Part shown: positions 7,561-15,070 of the stretch, piece after piece
How positions within the stretch are numbered: position 1 is the first letter of the stretch
Layout: every line of letters starts with the position of its first letter
Assembly: GCA_964356135.1 (NCBI GenBank)
Contig: CAYHGV010000001.1
Coordinates: forward strand, 11,945-75,944
DNA from: CAYHGV01 sp964356135
Lineage (GTDB): Bacteria; Hydrothermota; Tepidihabitantia; CAYHGV01
DNA: 64,000 nucleotides
Direction: 5' to 3'
Notes under the pieces: model-generated
Told to the model about the DNA's origin: nothing
The model's input: the letters and a program-made list of their open reading frames with translations, nothing else
The model's database searches: none
Made by a program: the position numbers and the translations under genes

Positions 7561-9057
7561 ATGTCTAATATCTTTCTTCCGCTTTTTATTGCGCTGCCGT
7601 TAGCCGGTGCGTTTCTCATTCCGCTCGTAGCCCGGCTGTGGCATGGGCTGGCCGATATTATCGCCAATCTCATCACCGCCGCCCTGGTCGGGCTCTCGAT
7701 TTACGCGCTCACGGTCCTCGCCTATCAGCCGATGGTGGTCTATAAACTCGGCGGCTGGCCGCCGCCGATCGGCATCGTTATGGGTTTTGATGCCCTCTCC
7801 GGGCTGATGGTTGTAACGATTGCGGTTATCAGTTTTGCCGCGAGTCTGTTTTCGATTCGCTATCTCGATTCCTATACCGGGCGCTGGAAGTTCTATACTT
7901 TGTTCATGCTGATCATTGCCGGATTGAACGGAGTCGCCATTACCGGCGATATCTTTAATCTGTTCGTTTTTGTTGAGATTACTTCGGTCGCATCCTATGC
8001 CCTGGTTGCATTCGGCACCAGAGACGAGGAGCTCGAAGCCGGATTTAAGTACATGGTGATCAGTGAGGTTGGCGGTATGACCCTGTTGCTGGCGTTGGCG
8101 CTCATCTATGCCAAGGCATCAACCCTGAATATGGCAGACCTTGCCCGGATAATTAGCCTGCACGGCATGAGCCCGTTCTTCTGGTTTGTGCTTGGATTGT
8201 TGGTCATCACGTTCGCGATTAAAGCCGCGTTAGTGCCGTTCCACTCCTGGCTGCCTGATGCCCACCCCGCCGCACCGACGCCGGTGTCGGCGATTCTCTC
8301 CGGGGTTTATATCAAGGTTTTAGGAGTCTATGCCCTGAGCCGGATTGTTTTCAATGTTTTCGGGCTCCACCGTGCCAATGCTCCGGTCTTCTTCAATCTC
8401 CTTTTGATACTCGGGCTGGTTTCAATCGTCGTCGGGGCATTTCTGGCGTTATCCCAGAAGGATTATAAGCGATTGTTGGCGTATTCGAGCATCAGCCAGG
8501 TCGGTTACATTATCGTCGGGTTCGGGATTGGTAACTACTGGGGGGTGTTGGGAGCCCTCTTCCATATTCTCGCCCATGCGTTGAACAAAAGCTTGTTGTT
8601 TTTGACTTCGGGTTCAGTCGACCGCGCACTGCGAACGCGCGACCTGGACAAGATGGGTGGTCTGGAAAAGAAGATGCCCGTAACGGCATGGAGTTTTATT
8701 GTCGGTTCGACTTCGCTTGCCGGTTTACCGCCGCTGGTCGGATTCTTCTCCAAGCTGCTGATCGTGCTCGGAGCACTGGCGGCGAAGATGTATCTGGTGG
8801 CGGTGGCGGTGGTTCTGTTGAGTGTCGTCACCCTCGGCTATTTTCTGAAGATCATCAAACAGGCGTTCTTTGGTAAAGAGGCGACCGAGGGAGCGCACGA
8901 AGCGCCACTGGCGATGGCACTGCCGATGATTATGCTTGCGGTGCTGGCGGTTGCCTGCGGTCTCGGATATTTTTGGCTTACTAAATTCGTAGTCGGTCCA
9001 GCCGCCGATGCACTGTTACGGGGAATCGACTATGCACGACTCATCTTCGGTGGATAA
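7561..9057 (+). CDS. MrpD/MnhD-like antiporter subunit 3 (MbhH-like)
   Basis: 498 residues, about 14 helices. FAIKAALVPFHSWLPDAHPA followed by APTPVSAILSG is the canonical MrpD/NuoM signature with the pumping Lys. The adjacent E, F and G genes identify this as the true MrpD equivalent, while the two antiporter-like genes upstream (2632 and 4041) are additional. Three such subunits resemble the pump count of complex I more than that of Pyrococcus MBH, which has one. Confidence 0.93.
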   Translation: MSNIFLPLFIALPLAGAFLIPLVARLWHGLADIIANLITAALVGLSIYALTVLAYQPMVVYKLGGWPPPIGIVMGFDALSGLMVVTIAVISFAASLFSIRYLDSYTGRWKFYTLFMLIIAGLNGVAITGDIFNLFVFVEITSVASYALVAFGTRDEELEAGFKYMVISEVGGMTLLLALALIYAKASTLNMADLARIISLHGMSPFFWFVLGLLVITFAIKAALVPFHSWLPDAHPAAPTPVSAILSGVYIKVLGVYALSRIVFNVFGLHRANAPVFFNLLLILGLVSIVVGAFLALSQKDYKRLLAYSSISQVGYIIVGFGIGNYWGVLGALFHILAHALNKSLLFLTSGSVDRALRTRDLDKMGGLEKKMPVTAWSFIVGSTSLAGLPPLVGFFSKLLIVLGALAAKMYLVAVAVVLLSVVTLGYFLKIIKQAFFGKEATEGAHEAPLAMALPMIMLAVLAVACGLGYFWLTKFVVGPAADALLRGIDYARLIFGG

Positions 9058-9065
9058 TATGATAC

Positions 9066-9177
9066 CAAATACTGACCGCAGATGGACGCAGATAGACACA
9101 GATAAGAATAACACGAAGTGCTTGGTAACCGGGGGTGGTTTGTTATTTTACCGATTACCATTTAACCATTTTTTAGT
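9066..9177. repeat. Half element of the dispersed CCACAGA family
   Basis: ACCGCAGATGGACGCAGATAG and further ACAGATAAG/ACACGAAG units occupy 9072-9120. A short stretch ending in ATTACCATTTAACCA follows, sharing TTTAACCA with the gap before the mrpD-like gene. No promoter or Shine-Dalgarno stands out. Confidence 0.5.
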
Positions 9178-9660
9178 ATGATTATCGTCTACTTCATCTT
9201 CGGCTACGGTCTCTGGCTGCTGCTGACTTGGACGGTCTACTACCAGTCGCTCATCGCCGGTGTGCTGGTGACCGTTCTCGCGACCGTTGTTTTTGGCAAT
9301 TACTTCACCGGCAGCCCGAAAAAATTCTTAGACCCGCGCCGCTATTTCTGGGTGCTGGTTTATATTCCGGTGTTTATCTACTACATGCTCCGGGCAAATC
9401 TCGATGTCGCATTCCGGGCGTTGCATCCCCAACGGCCGATACGTCCCGGGATTGTCAAAATTCGGACCACCCTCAAAACCGATCTGGCAAAGACCTTTTT
9501 GGCTAACTCCATCACCCTCACCCCGGGTACGATGACGGTCGAGATTGACGGCGAGTATCTCTATATTCATTGGATTTTCGTCGAGACGACCGACATCGAA
9601 GAAGCGTCGAAGGTAATTGCCCGACCATTTGAACCGTATCTCCGGAGAATATTCGAATGA
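9178..9660 (+). CDS. MrpE/MnhE-like subunit (MbhA-like)
   Basis: 160 residues. Two N-terminal membrane segments are followed by a soluble domain with KTFLANSITLTPGTMTVEID, the MrpE hallmark (LANSITLTPGT). The ATGA overlap with the F subunit indicates coupled translation. MrpE is a structural subunit of multisubunit cation/proton antiporters. Confidence 0.93.
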   Translation: MIIVYFIFGYGLWLLLTWTVYYQSLIAGVLVTVLATVVFGNYFTGSPKKFLDPRRYFWVLVYIPVFIYYMLRANLDVAFRALHPQRPIRPGIVKIRTTLKTDLAKTFLANSITLTPGTMTVEIDGEYLYIHWIFVETTDIEEASKVIARPFEPYLRRIFE

Positions 9661-9911
9661 CCGGTTTAATGGTGGTCTTGGCGGTTGCGGCATTTCTCTG
9701 TTTGTACCGGATTTTCCAGGGGCCGACCATTTCCGACCGGTCAGTCGGAGTCGATATTATGGGGATTATTTTCGTCGGCATTACCGCGCTCACCGCCGTG
9801 ATCTTTAACCTCTCCTATTTATTGGATTTAGCGATTGCCCTGGCGATGCTCAGTTTTATCGGCGTTCTGGCACTCGCAAAATATTTGGAAAAGCGGAATT
9901 TAGATGATTAA
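9657..9911 (+). CDS. MrpF/MnhF-like subunit (MbhB-like)
   Basis: 84 residues, three helices. GPTISDRSVGVDIMG and LALAKYLEKR near the end are typical of MrpF. It overlaps the E gene by 4 bp and the G gene by 8 bp, the tight spacing standard for mrp operons. Confidence 0.9.
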   Translation: MTGLMVVLAVAAFLCLYRIFQGPTISDRSVGVDIMGIIFVGITALTAVIFNLSYLLDLAIALAMLSFIGVLALAKYLEKRNLDD

Positions 9912-10257
9912 ATTCTTCGGCTGGTTTTTTATCTGGCTGGGTGTGTTTTTCGACCTCTTGGGCTGTATCGGCTTGGTCCGCTTCCCGGATGTCTATAACC
10001 GGCTCCAGGCAGCGACGAAATCCGTAACCCTGGGGACCTTAGGGATCATGTTCGGGATTTTTCTCCTGCATGGTTTCAGTCCGATGGGAATCAAGGCTCT
10101 GATCTGCGGTATGTTTATCCTGTTGACCGCGCCGGTTTCAGCGCACGCGTTAGCCCGGGGTTCGCTCATCTTCCGGTCGAAGATGTGGAAAGGTTCAACG
10201 GTCGATAGGTTCGGTGAAGATAAACTCGGCGGCCCGCAAATCGAGGATAAGGAATGA
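9904..10257 (+). CDS. MrpG/MnhG-like subunit (MbhC-like)
   Basis: 117 residues, three helices then a polar tail. GLVRFPDVYNRLQAATKSVT is the conserved MrpG motif, and TAPVSAHALARG follows as expected. It completes an mrpB-G set. Its stop is followed by a repeat-filled gap before the ferredoxin subunit. Confidence 0.9.
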   Translation: MIKFFGWFFIWLGVFFDLLGCIGLVRFPDVYNRLQAATKSVTLGTLGIMFGIFLLHGFSPMGIKALICGMFILLTAPVSAHALARGSLIFRSKMWKGSTVDRFGEDKLGGPQIEDKE

Positions 10258-10269
10258 AACCTTTAATTG

Positions 10270-10396
10270 TAAGATTGAACCACAAATCCGCCAAGATTCA
10301 TGGCGGACACAAAAAGCACAAAGAAGATAATTATTTAGGTGTCAAAGAAATTTTCTTAAACTTTGTGTCCTTTGTATCCTTTGTGGTAAAAATTTC
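10270..10396. repeat. Complete copy of the dispersed inverted-repeat family with nested 7+7+7 palindrome
   Basis: The left arm AACCACAAA...GACACAAAAAGCACAAAG and right arm CTTTGTGTCCTTTGTATCC then TTTGTGGT are inverted copies made of ~9-nt units. TCCGCCA-AGATTCA-TGGCGGA (10287-10307) sits inside the left arm. The element ends just before the next gene and leaves no visible ribosome binding site. Confidence 0.7.
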
Positions 10397-10398
10397 AA

Positions 10399-11007
10399 AT
10401 GAAAAAACCTAAACTCCGTGAGTTAGCCGAAGCTCTGCGGGCGATCTTCACCGGTCCCTATACCCGGAAGTTTCCCAGGGAGCCTTCACCCGCATTCCCC
10501 CGCTATCGGGGAATAATCGCCTTTGATAAAGATAAGTGTCTTGGCTGCGGCGCATGCGTTGAGGTCTGCCCGGCTTTAGCCCGGGAAATGGTCGACGATA
10601 AAAAAAAGAAAATCAGGAGGAATATCCACTATCAGGACCGGTGCGTCTACTGCGGTCAGTGTGTCGCCTACTGCACCAATAAGTATGCCATCGTTCATAC
10701 GCCGGAATACGATCTGGCAAATCTCGACCGCAGCCACTACGATAATTCTATCGAATTAGAGCTGGTGATGTGCGAGGTCTGCGGAGGGGTGATAACCACC
10801 CGGAATCACCTGCGCTGGATCGCCAACAAGGTCGGTGAACTGGCGTATGCCAATCCGACGTTGATGTTAATAAAATTGGGCGAGCTGGGTTTAGTCGAGG
10901 AAACTGTACCCCGAACCGAACCCGCGCCCTACCGTTCCGACACCCAGAGATTGCTCTGCCCCCGATGCCGCCGGGAGATTCATCTCACCGAGGTATGGGG
11001 GTATTGA
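10399..11007 (+). CDS. Ferredoxin-like hydrogenase subunit with zinc-ribbon-like tail (MbhN/EchF/HycF-like)
   Basis: 202 residues. Two [4Fe-4S] motifs, CLGCGACVEVCPA and CVYCGQCVAYCTN, put it in the NuoI/EchF/MbhN family that feeds electrons to the small subunit. The second motif ends in CTN in place of the usual CP. The C-terminal half adds CEVCGG and CPRCRRE, two CxxC pairs that could bind zinc, as seen in some formate-hydrogenlyase HycF/HyfH-like proteins. It is the last gene of the hydrogenase cluster. Its final 31 bp recur in degenerate form at 14835-14865. Confidence 0.88.
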   Translation: MKKPKLRELAEALRAIFTGPYTRKFPREPSPAFPRYRGIIAFDKDKCLGCGACVEVCPALAREMVDDKKKKIRRNIHYQDRCVYCGQCVAYCTNKYAIVHTPEYDLANLDRSHYDNSIELELVMCEVCGGVITTRNHLRWIANKVGELAYANPTLMLIKLGELGLVEETVPRTEPAPYRSDTQRLLCPRCRREIHLTEVWGY

Positions 11008-11068
11008 CGTTTTTTTCCCGAGAGATAAAATAATACCAGCGAACTAACATAGAACTTGAATTCTGACA

Positions 11069-11262
11069 TAACCATCCGCCACGAGGTATGGCGGACACAC
11101 GAAGAAACACGAACGGGCACGAAAGGAATATTGGTAGTGAGCGAAATTCAATTTTCACCAATGAGGTGGAAAACAAAGAATGGTTGGTGGCGCTTCGCTC
11201 CACCTACTCTTCGAGTTTCGTGTCAATTCGCAATCGTTCGTGTAAATTCGTGGTTTCTTATT
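11069..11262. repeat. Long dispersed inverted repeat with nested 7+7+7 palindrome
   Basis: The left arm runs from AACCATCCGCCA through ACACGAAG, AACACGAACG and GGGCACGAAAGG. The right arm contains TTCGTGTCAATTCG, CGTTCGTGTAAATTCGTGGTT. The palindrome TCCGCCA-CGAGGTA-TGGCGGA is at 11075-11095. The middle carries CTACTCTTCGAGT and other micro-palindromes. A long frame crosses it in phase with the next gene, but repeat content and a perfect downstream Shine-Dalgarno argue against it being coding. Confidence 0.65.
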
Positions 11263-11303
11263 TTAGGACTTGGGATAAAACTTTAACTACAGGAGGCAGT
11301 TAC

Positions 11304-12785
11304 ATGAAACGAGTTTTTTTCGGATTGGCGATAGTAGTGGTTTCGCTTTTCGCCCAGACCGCGATCGAAGGTGCCTGGGAAGGAACAATTGTCGTTCTCG
11401 AGCAAGAGCTTGCGACCACGGTCAGTTTTTCAAAATCGGGAGATAGCCTAACCGCAACCATCGATATTCCGCAGCAGAACGCAAGCAATCTCAAACTTGA
11501 GAAGGTGAGTTTTGATGGAACCAGGGTCCATTTCGAGCTTGCTGCTCAAACCAGGGTTATTTTTGACGGTAAGCTCGATACGGGAAAGATAACCGGTGAT
11601 TTTACCCAGGCAGGGTTCAAGGGAACATTCGAGCTTGCGCCAGCCAAAAGAGTGGCAACCGGACCACCGCCGTATCGGGAAGAAGAAGTTTCGATAAAAG
11701 TAAACGCAGAAGTTACTCTTGCCGGGACGCTATCGCTGCCGCCCGATTCGGCGAAGCACCGGGCGGTGATACTTATCACCGGCAGCGGCCAGCAGGATCG
11801 CGATGAAAACGTCTTCGGGTTCAAAGTGTTCAAGGTTCTGGCAGACAGTCTTACCCGCGCCGGCATCGTAGTTCTGCGTTGCGACGACCGCGGCTTCGGC
11901 AAGTCGAAGGGCGGCGAAGGAGGGTGGAACAAGAATACCTCCCGGGATTTTGCTCAGGATGTGCTTGCCCAGGTCGATTACTTGAAGACCCGTCCGGAGG
12001 TTGATACCGTTCAGCTCGGACTGCTCGGTCACAGCGAAGGTGCGCTCATTGCCGGTATGGTTGCGGTTGCTTCTCCGAGCGTTGCTTTTGTTGTTTTAAT
12101 GGCGGGGTCGGCGGTTCGCGGTGACCAACTGCTGCTTGCCCAGCTTGAAGCGGTGATGCGGGCGGATAGTGTTTCCGAGAAAAAAATCGCTCGCCAGCGT
12201 GATATCCAGCGACGGATATTTGAGTTTGCTCGCACCGGCAAAGGCGAAGAGGCGCTGCGCAAGGATATCGGCACATTGATGCTCGCCGATATCAGCGAGC
12301 TGCCCGCGGAGCAGCGCAAGGTAATAAGTAATACGGAAGAGATTGTGAAAAAACAGGTCGATGGCCAGATTGCGGCCGTCACCAGCCCCGGTTTTCGGTT
12401 CTTTCTCGATTACGACCCCCGGTCCGACCTCGGCCGGATGCAGACTCCGATGCTGGCACTGTTCGGGAAGTTCGATGTTCAGGTTCCGGCCGAGATGAAC
12501 GCCCGGGCGATGGAGGAGACGTTCAAAAAGGCGGGGAAGATCAACTACACCATCAAGACCTGCTGCCAGGCGAATCATCTGTTCCAGTCGGCGAAGACCG
12601 GCGGTATCTCGGAATACGGCAAGCTGCCGAAAGAGTTCACTCCCTGTTTCCTGCCGACCATCATCAACTGGATTCTGGGAAAGCCGATTCCGGAGAAGTG
12701 CGAGGGGGAGCAAGGTAATCCCCACGAGGGCTGTCCGAAGGCAGAGACCGGTAACTGCGCCGGCTGCCCGTATCACCAGAAATAG
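11304..12785 (+). CDS. Secreted alpha/beta hydrolase with cysteine-rich tail
   Basis: 493 residues. AGGAGG sits eight bases before the ATG, giving MKRVFFGLAIVVVSLFAQT, a clear signal peptide. A ~120-residue beta-rich N-terminal domain precedes an alpha/beta hydrolase fold: ITGSGQQDRDEN (oxyanion region), GHSEGALIAG (nucleophile Ser), FGKFDVQVP (acid Asp) and ANHLFQ (His). It resembles exported dienelactone-hydrolase-like or peptidase-S9-like esterases; the substrate is unknown. The last ~35 residues hold four cysteines (KCEG, EGCPK, NCAGCPYH) not expected for the family, perhaps a metal site or disulfides. Confidence 0.85.
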   Translation: MKRVFFGLAIVVVSLFAQTAIEGAWEGTIVVLEQELATTVSFSKSGDSLTATIDIPQQNASNLKLEKVSFDGTRVHFELAAQTRVIFDGKLDTGKITGDFTQAGFKGTFELAPAKRVATGPPPYREEEVSIKVNAEVTLAGTLSLPPDSAKHRAVILITGSGQQDRDENVFGFKVFKVLADSLTRAGIVVLRCDDRGFGKSKGGEGGWNKNTSRDFAQDVLAQVDYLKTRPEVDTVQLGLLGHSEGALIAGMVAVASPSVAFVVLMAGSAVRGDQLLLAQLEAVMRADSVSEKKIARQRDIQRRIFEFARTGKGEEALRKDIGTLMLADISELPAEQRKVISNTEEIVKKQVDGQIAAVTSPGFRFFLDYDPRSDLGRMQTPMLALFGKFDVQVPAEMNARAMEETFKKAGKINYTIKTCCQANHLFQSAKTGGISEYGKLPKEFTPCFLPTIINWILGKPIPEKCEGEQGNPHEGCPKAETGNCAGCPYHQK

Positions 12786-13117
12786 ATTCGGGTTGTTATA
12801 TTGAAATTTGTAAATGCGAATTAAAGAAACCAACAGGTTTTATTTTACACCTGTTTGGTGAATTTCGGAGTTGCTTAATTCTAAAATTCCCTTCGTGCCT
12901 ATTCGGGTCTCTTCGTGTCAATTCGTGGTTAAGACTGGATTCGGGTTGAACTAAGGATACTGAGTAGGTTCTCCAAGCGTTTTTTTGTCATTGCGCGCAA
13001 TCTCAAGTGTAAATATCTCAAGACGATTGTAGCAACAGGTCTTTAGACCTGTTGATGAGTTTGTAGGGTTAGAACGCGTCGCCAACTTTGTTTAATTTCA
13101 CTAGGCTGTGCGTCGTC
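12786..13117. repeat. Intergenic repeats upstream of the defence-like island
   Basis: ACCAACAGGT/ACCTGTTTGGT forms an imperfect stem at 12829-12859, just downstream of the hydrolase, and is possibly a terminator without a U-tract. A right-half copy of the CACGAA family lies at 12886-12931. A perfect palindrome CAACAGGTCT-TT-AGACCTGTTG is at 13033-13054. No gene is apparent. Confidence 0.55.
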
Positions 13118-13146
13118 TTGACAAAAAGAGAAAAATGGGTTATTAG
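13118..13146 (+). promoter_or_regulatory. Sigma70-type promoter for the small protein/MBL pair
   Basis: TTGACA, 17-bp spacer, TATTAG. The predicted start lies ~35 nt before the ATG at 13186. Confidence 0.65.
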
Positions 13147-13185
13147 TTAGTATGGGGTTAAAAGAAGGCCTGCCGAGAGGCGAAT

Positions 13186-13623
13186 ATGAATAGACCAAAT
13201 CTAAAAAACAGAGCTCACGACCGGCAGGACAGGGTCGCGGTCTGGAGGATTACGGTCGATGAGAAACTGTCCGAGGATTATATCCGGCTGTTAGTCAGTC
13301 CATTAGACTCCGGCGTAAAAGACTTTTCCGACGAGAAGGATAATTGGGGTAGAGAGACGATAATGTTTGTCCAGTCCGAAAATTACGCCCAGATAATGAA
13401 AATACCGGCAAAATTTTCTAAAAAGATTCTGTGGTCGGACTTATGGGAAGGGCAGGTCTTTCTTGCTGGCAGATTCCGAATCGTGGGTAATAAAAAAACA
13501 CCAGTGAAGTTTAGGGTTGACTCAAAACAGCAAAATTTTCTTTCAATTTATGAATTGGCGAAGAAACAGATGAAACGCATCTATTTCCGCACGCTCGAGG
13601 GGAAGAGTGATGTCCCGAGTTAG
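13186..13623 (+). CDS. Uncharacterised 145-residue protein paired with an MBL-fold hydrolase
   Basis: I do not recognise the family. The protein is soluble, charged (Lys/Arg/Asp/Glu-rich) and predicted to be mainly beta in its central part (VAVWRITVDEK, YIRLLVSPLD, GQVFLAGRFRIVG), without cysteines or membrane segments. It has its own promoter and overlaps the MBL-fold gene by 14 bp, so the two are almost certainly made together. The neighbouring nuclease and methylase genes make a defence-related role plausible but unproven. Confidence 0.75.
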   Translation: MNRPNLKNRAHDRQDRVAVWRITVDEKLSEDYIRLLVSPLDSGVKDFSDEKDNWGRETIMFVQSENYAQIMKIPAKFSKKILWSDLWEGQVFLAGRFRIVGNKKTPVKFRVDSKQQNFLSIYELAKKQMKRIYFRTLEGKSDVPS

Positions 13624-14695
13624 AATTGAGCCCCAAGACTTGGTCATTCATATCCTCAATGTCGGTTTCGGTGATACGATCCTGATCGGATTTCCAGCTC
13701 AGAACCTGAGCGCGCGGGCATACGGCTTGGTCGATTGTAACGATGCCCGGAAGACGCTCGGCTATTTAAATAATTTGATACCGAAGCCAACCGAGAGGAA
13801 GCATCTGGCGTTTGTCTGTGCCACCCACCCGCATATGGACCATATCAGCGGTATCCAGGAAGTGCTTAAAGACCCTACGTATAAACCGTCTGAGTTCTGG
13901 GACAGCGGTTTCCGGCATAATTCACTCACTTATCGGGATAGCTTACTTGCAGTTTCAAGTGAAGGGATTAAGATGATTCAGGTTTCTTCAGGAATGGAAT
14001 GGTATTTTGGCAGTGTTCGGATAACGGTATTGTCGCCGTCGGTGGCGCTTCGTAACCGATATGCGACCTATGGTGTTGATATGAATAACGCTTCGGTCGT
14101 TCTCCGGCTTGAGCATCACAGCGATGATATTTTGCTCACGACCTCGAGAGAATATAGCGGTAAGGCAAGCGAGGCGGTGGAACGGAATGCCGGTCAGTCG
14201 GTCGTTATACTCGCGGGTGACGCAGAATTCGACAGTTGGGCACAGATAGCTCAGGATTTTCCCAGGCTCGAACGGACGAGCGGTCATGACCCGCTCGTGA
14301 AGAAGATGATTAACTACCTCGCATGTTCGGCGGTGAAGGTTGCACATCACGGCAGCATGCACAGCGCACCCCTCGATATATATGAAAAGATGAAGCCCCA
14401 AACCGCAATTATATCGACCAAACAGGAAGTTAGTACGAAACGAGGAACGGAGCAGGACTTACGTCGAGGATTATTTCCTCATTCCGCAACTACCATTGCC
14501 TTAGAAGAGTGCGATGCTCGGGTATTGACGACCGACGGTAGTCATGAAGGGGAAGAAATCGGCGGCAAAATGAGGGCGCAGGAATTGAGCCATGAGGGGA
14601 GTGTCATACTGGTGGTGCCGCCGGCAGGCAAACTGCGCTGGTGCAAGCTCAATGATAAAGCCGATGAGATTCCTGAGCCGCCGACCGAGGTCTAA
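13610..14695 (+). CDS. ComEC-like MBL-fold metallo-hydrolase
   Basis: About 361 residues. VIHILNVGFGDTILIGFP opens the fold, ATHPHMDHISGI supplies the HxHxDH metal motif, ILAGDAEFDSW supplies the next Asp and VKVAHHGSMHSAP the final His, all in the order seen in the beta-lactamase domain of ComEC/Rec2. No membrane segments or signal peptide are present, so this is a cytoplasmic hydrolase, possibly a nuclease or phosphodiesterase. A GTG one codon upstream is an alternative start. It overlaps the unknown small gene upstream. Stand-alone ComEC-like MBL proteins occur in defence islands, but the function here is unknown. Confidence 0.85.
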   Translation: MSRVRIEPQDLVIHILNVGFGDTILIGFPAQNLSARAYGLVDCNDARKTLGYLNNLIPKPTERKHLAFVCATHPHMDHISGIQEVLKDPTYKPSEFWDSGFRHNSLTYRDSLLAVSSEGIKMIQVSSGMEWYFGSVRITVLSPSVALRNRYATYGVDMNNASVVLRLEHHSDDILLTTSREYSGKASEAVERNAGQSVVILAGDAEFDSWAQIAQDFPRLERTSGHDPLVKKMINYLACSAVKVAHHGSMHSAPLDIYEKMKPQTAIISTKQEVSTKRGTEQDLRRGLFPHSATTIALEECDARVLTTDGSHEGEEIGGKMRAQELSHEGSVILVVPPAGKLRWCKLNDKADEIPEPPTEV

Positions 14696-14811
14696 ATATG
14701 GACTGCGACTCATTTATTTAGAGATTTGATTCCACTTTTGCGAAAAAGTGAAACAGGGAAGCTGAAAGTACAGAGGGCGGTGATGTAGGATGGTTCAGCA
14801 TCAGCGATTAT

Positions 14812-14865
14812 TGTATCCTCCGCTACCGGAGCGAAATTCACCTAACCCAGGTATGGGGGTATTAG
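14812..14865 (+). pseudogene. Degenerate copy of the 3' end of the hydrogenase ferredoxin-subunit gene
   Basis: Read in frame, the segment ends RSEIHLTQVWGY followed by a stop; the intact gene at 10399-11007 ends RREIHLTEVWGY followed by a stop. At the DNA level the last 31 bp match at 27 positions, including 15 identical bases AGGTATGGGGGTATT. Three of the four differences are synonymous (Glu, His, Leu third positions), which points to a diverged coding copy. It is either a remnant of a duplicated gene or the far end left by integration of DNA at the 3' end of the ferredoxin gene. Confidence 0.65.
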
Positions 14866-15070
14866 GTTTCCGAGTTTGATAATTTTGAGTAAGGTAGCGG
14901 TGCGCTCGGACTGCTACAGTCCGCTATCGCACACAGTAAAAGCAAATCTTGGTTTTTTCTCTTTCGTTAGGCGGTGGGAACTCTTCCAGAAAGCTGTAGA
15001 AACAGGTCTTTTAGACTTGTAGATTGTTTTGGGTATCGTTTGGCTTGACAAATCTCCGATTCAAGGGTAA
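14866..15070. repeat. Intergenic stretch with imperfect AACAGGTCT palindrome
   Basis: ACAGGTCT-TTT-AGACTTGT at 15002-15020, preceded by GTAGAA, is a diverged copy of the palindrome at 13033-13054. The two copies bracket the small-protein/MBL pair. TTGACA at 15045-15050 could be a -35 box for the HNH gene, but the matching -10 is weak. Nothing else is recognisable. Confidence 0.5.

Noticed and set aside
11088..11303. 72-codon in-frame extension of the alpha/beta hydrolase
   Set aside because: It is made of dispersed repeat sequence and would bury the signal peptide; AGGAGG and the signal peptide fix the start at 11304.
12096..12833. 245-codon minus frame opposite the alpha/beta hydrolase
   Set aside because: Shadow of a GC-biased gene on the other strand; no start context or motif.
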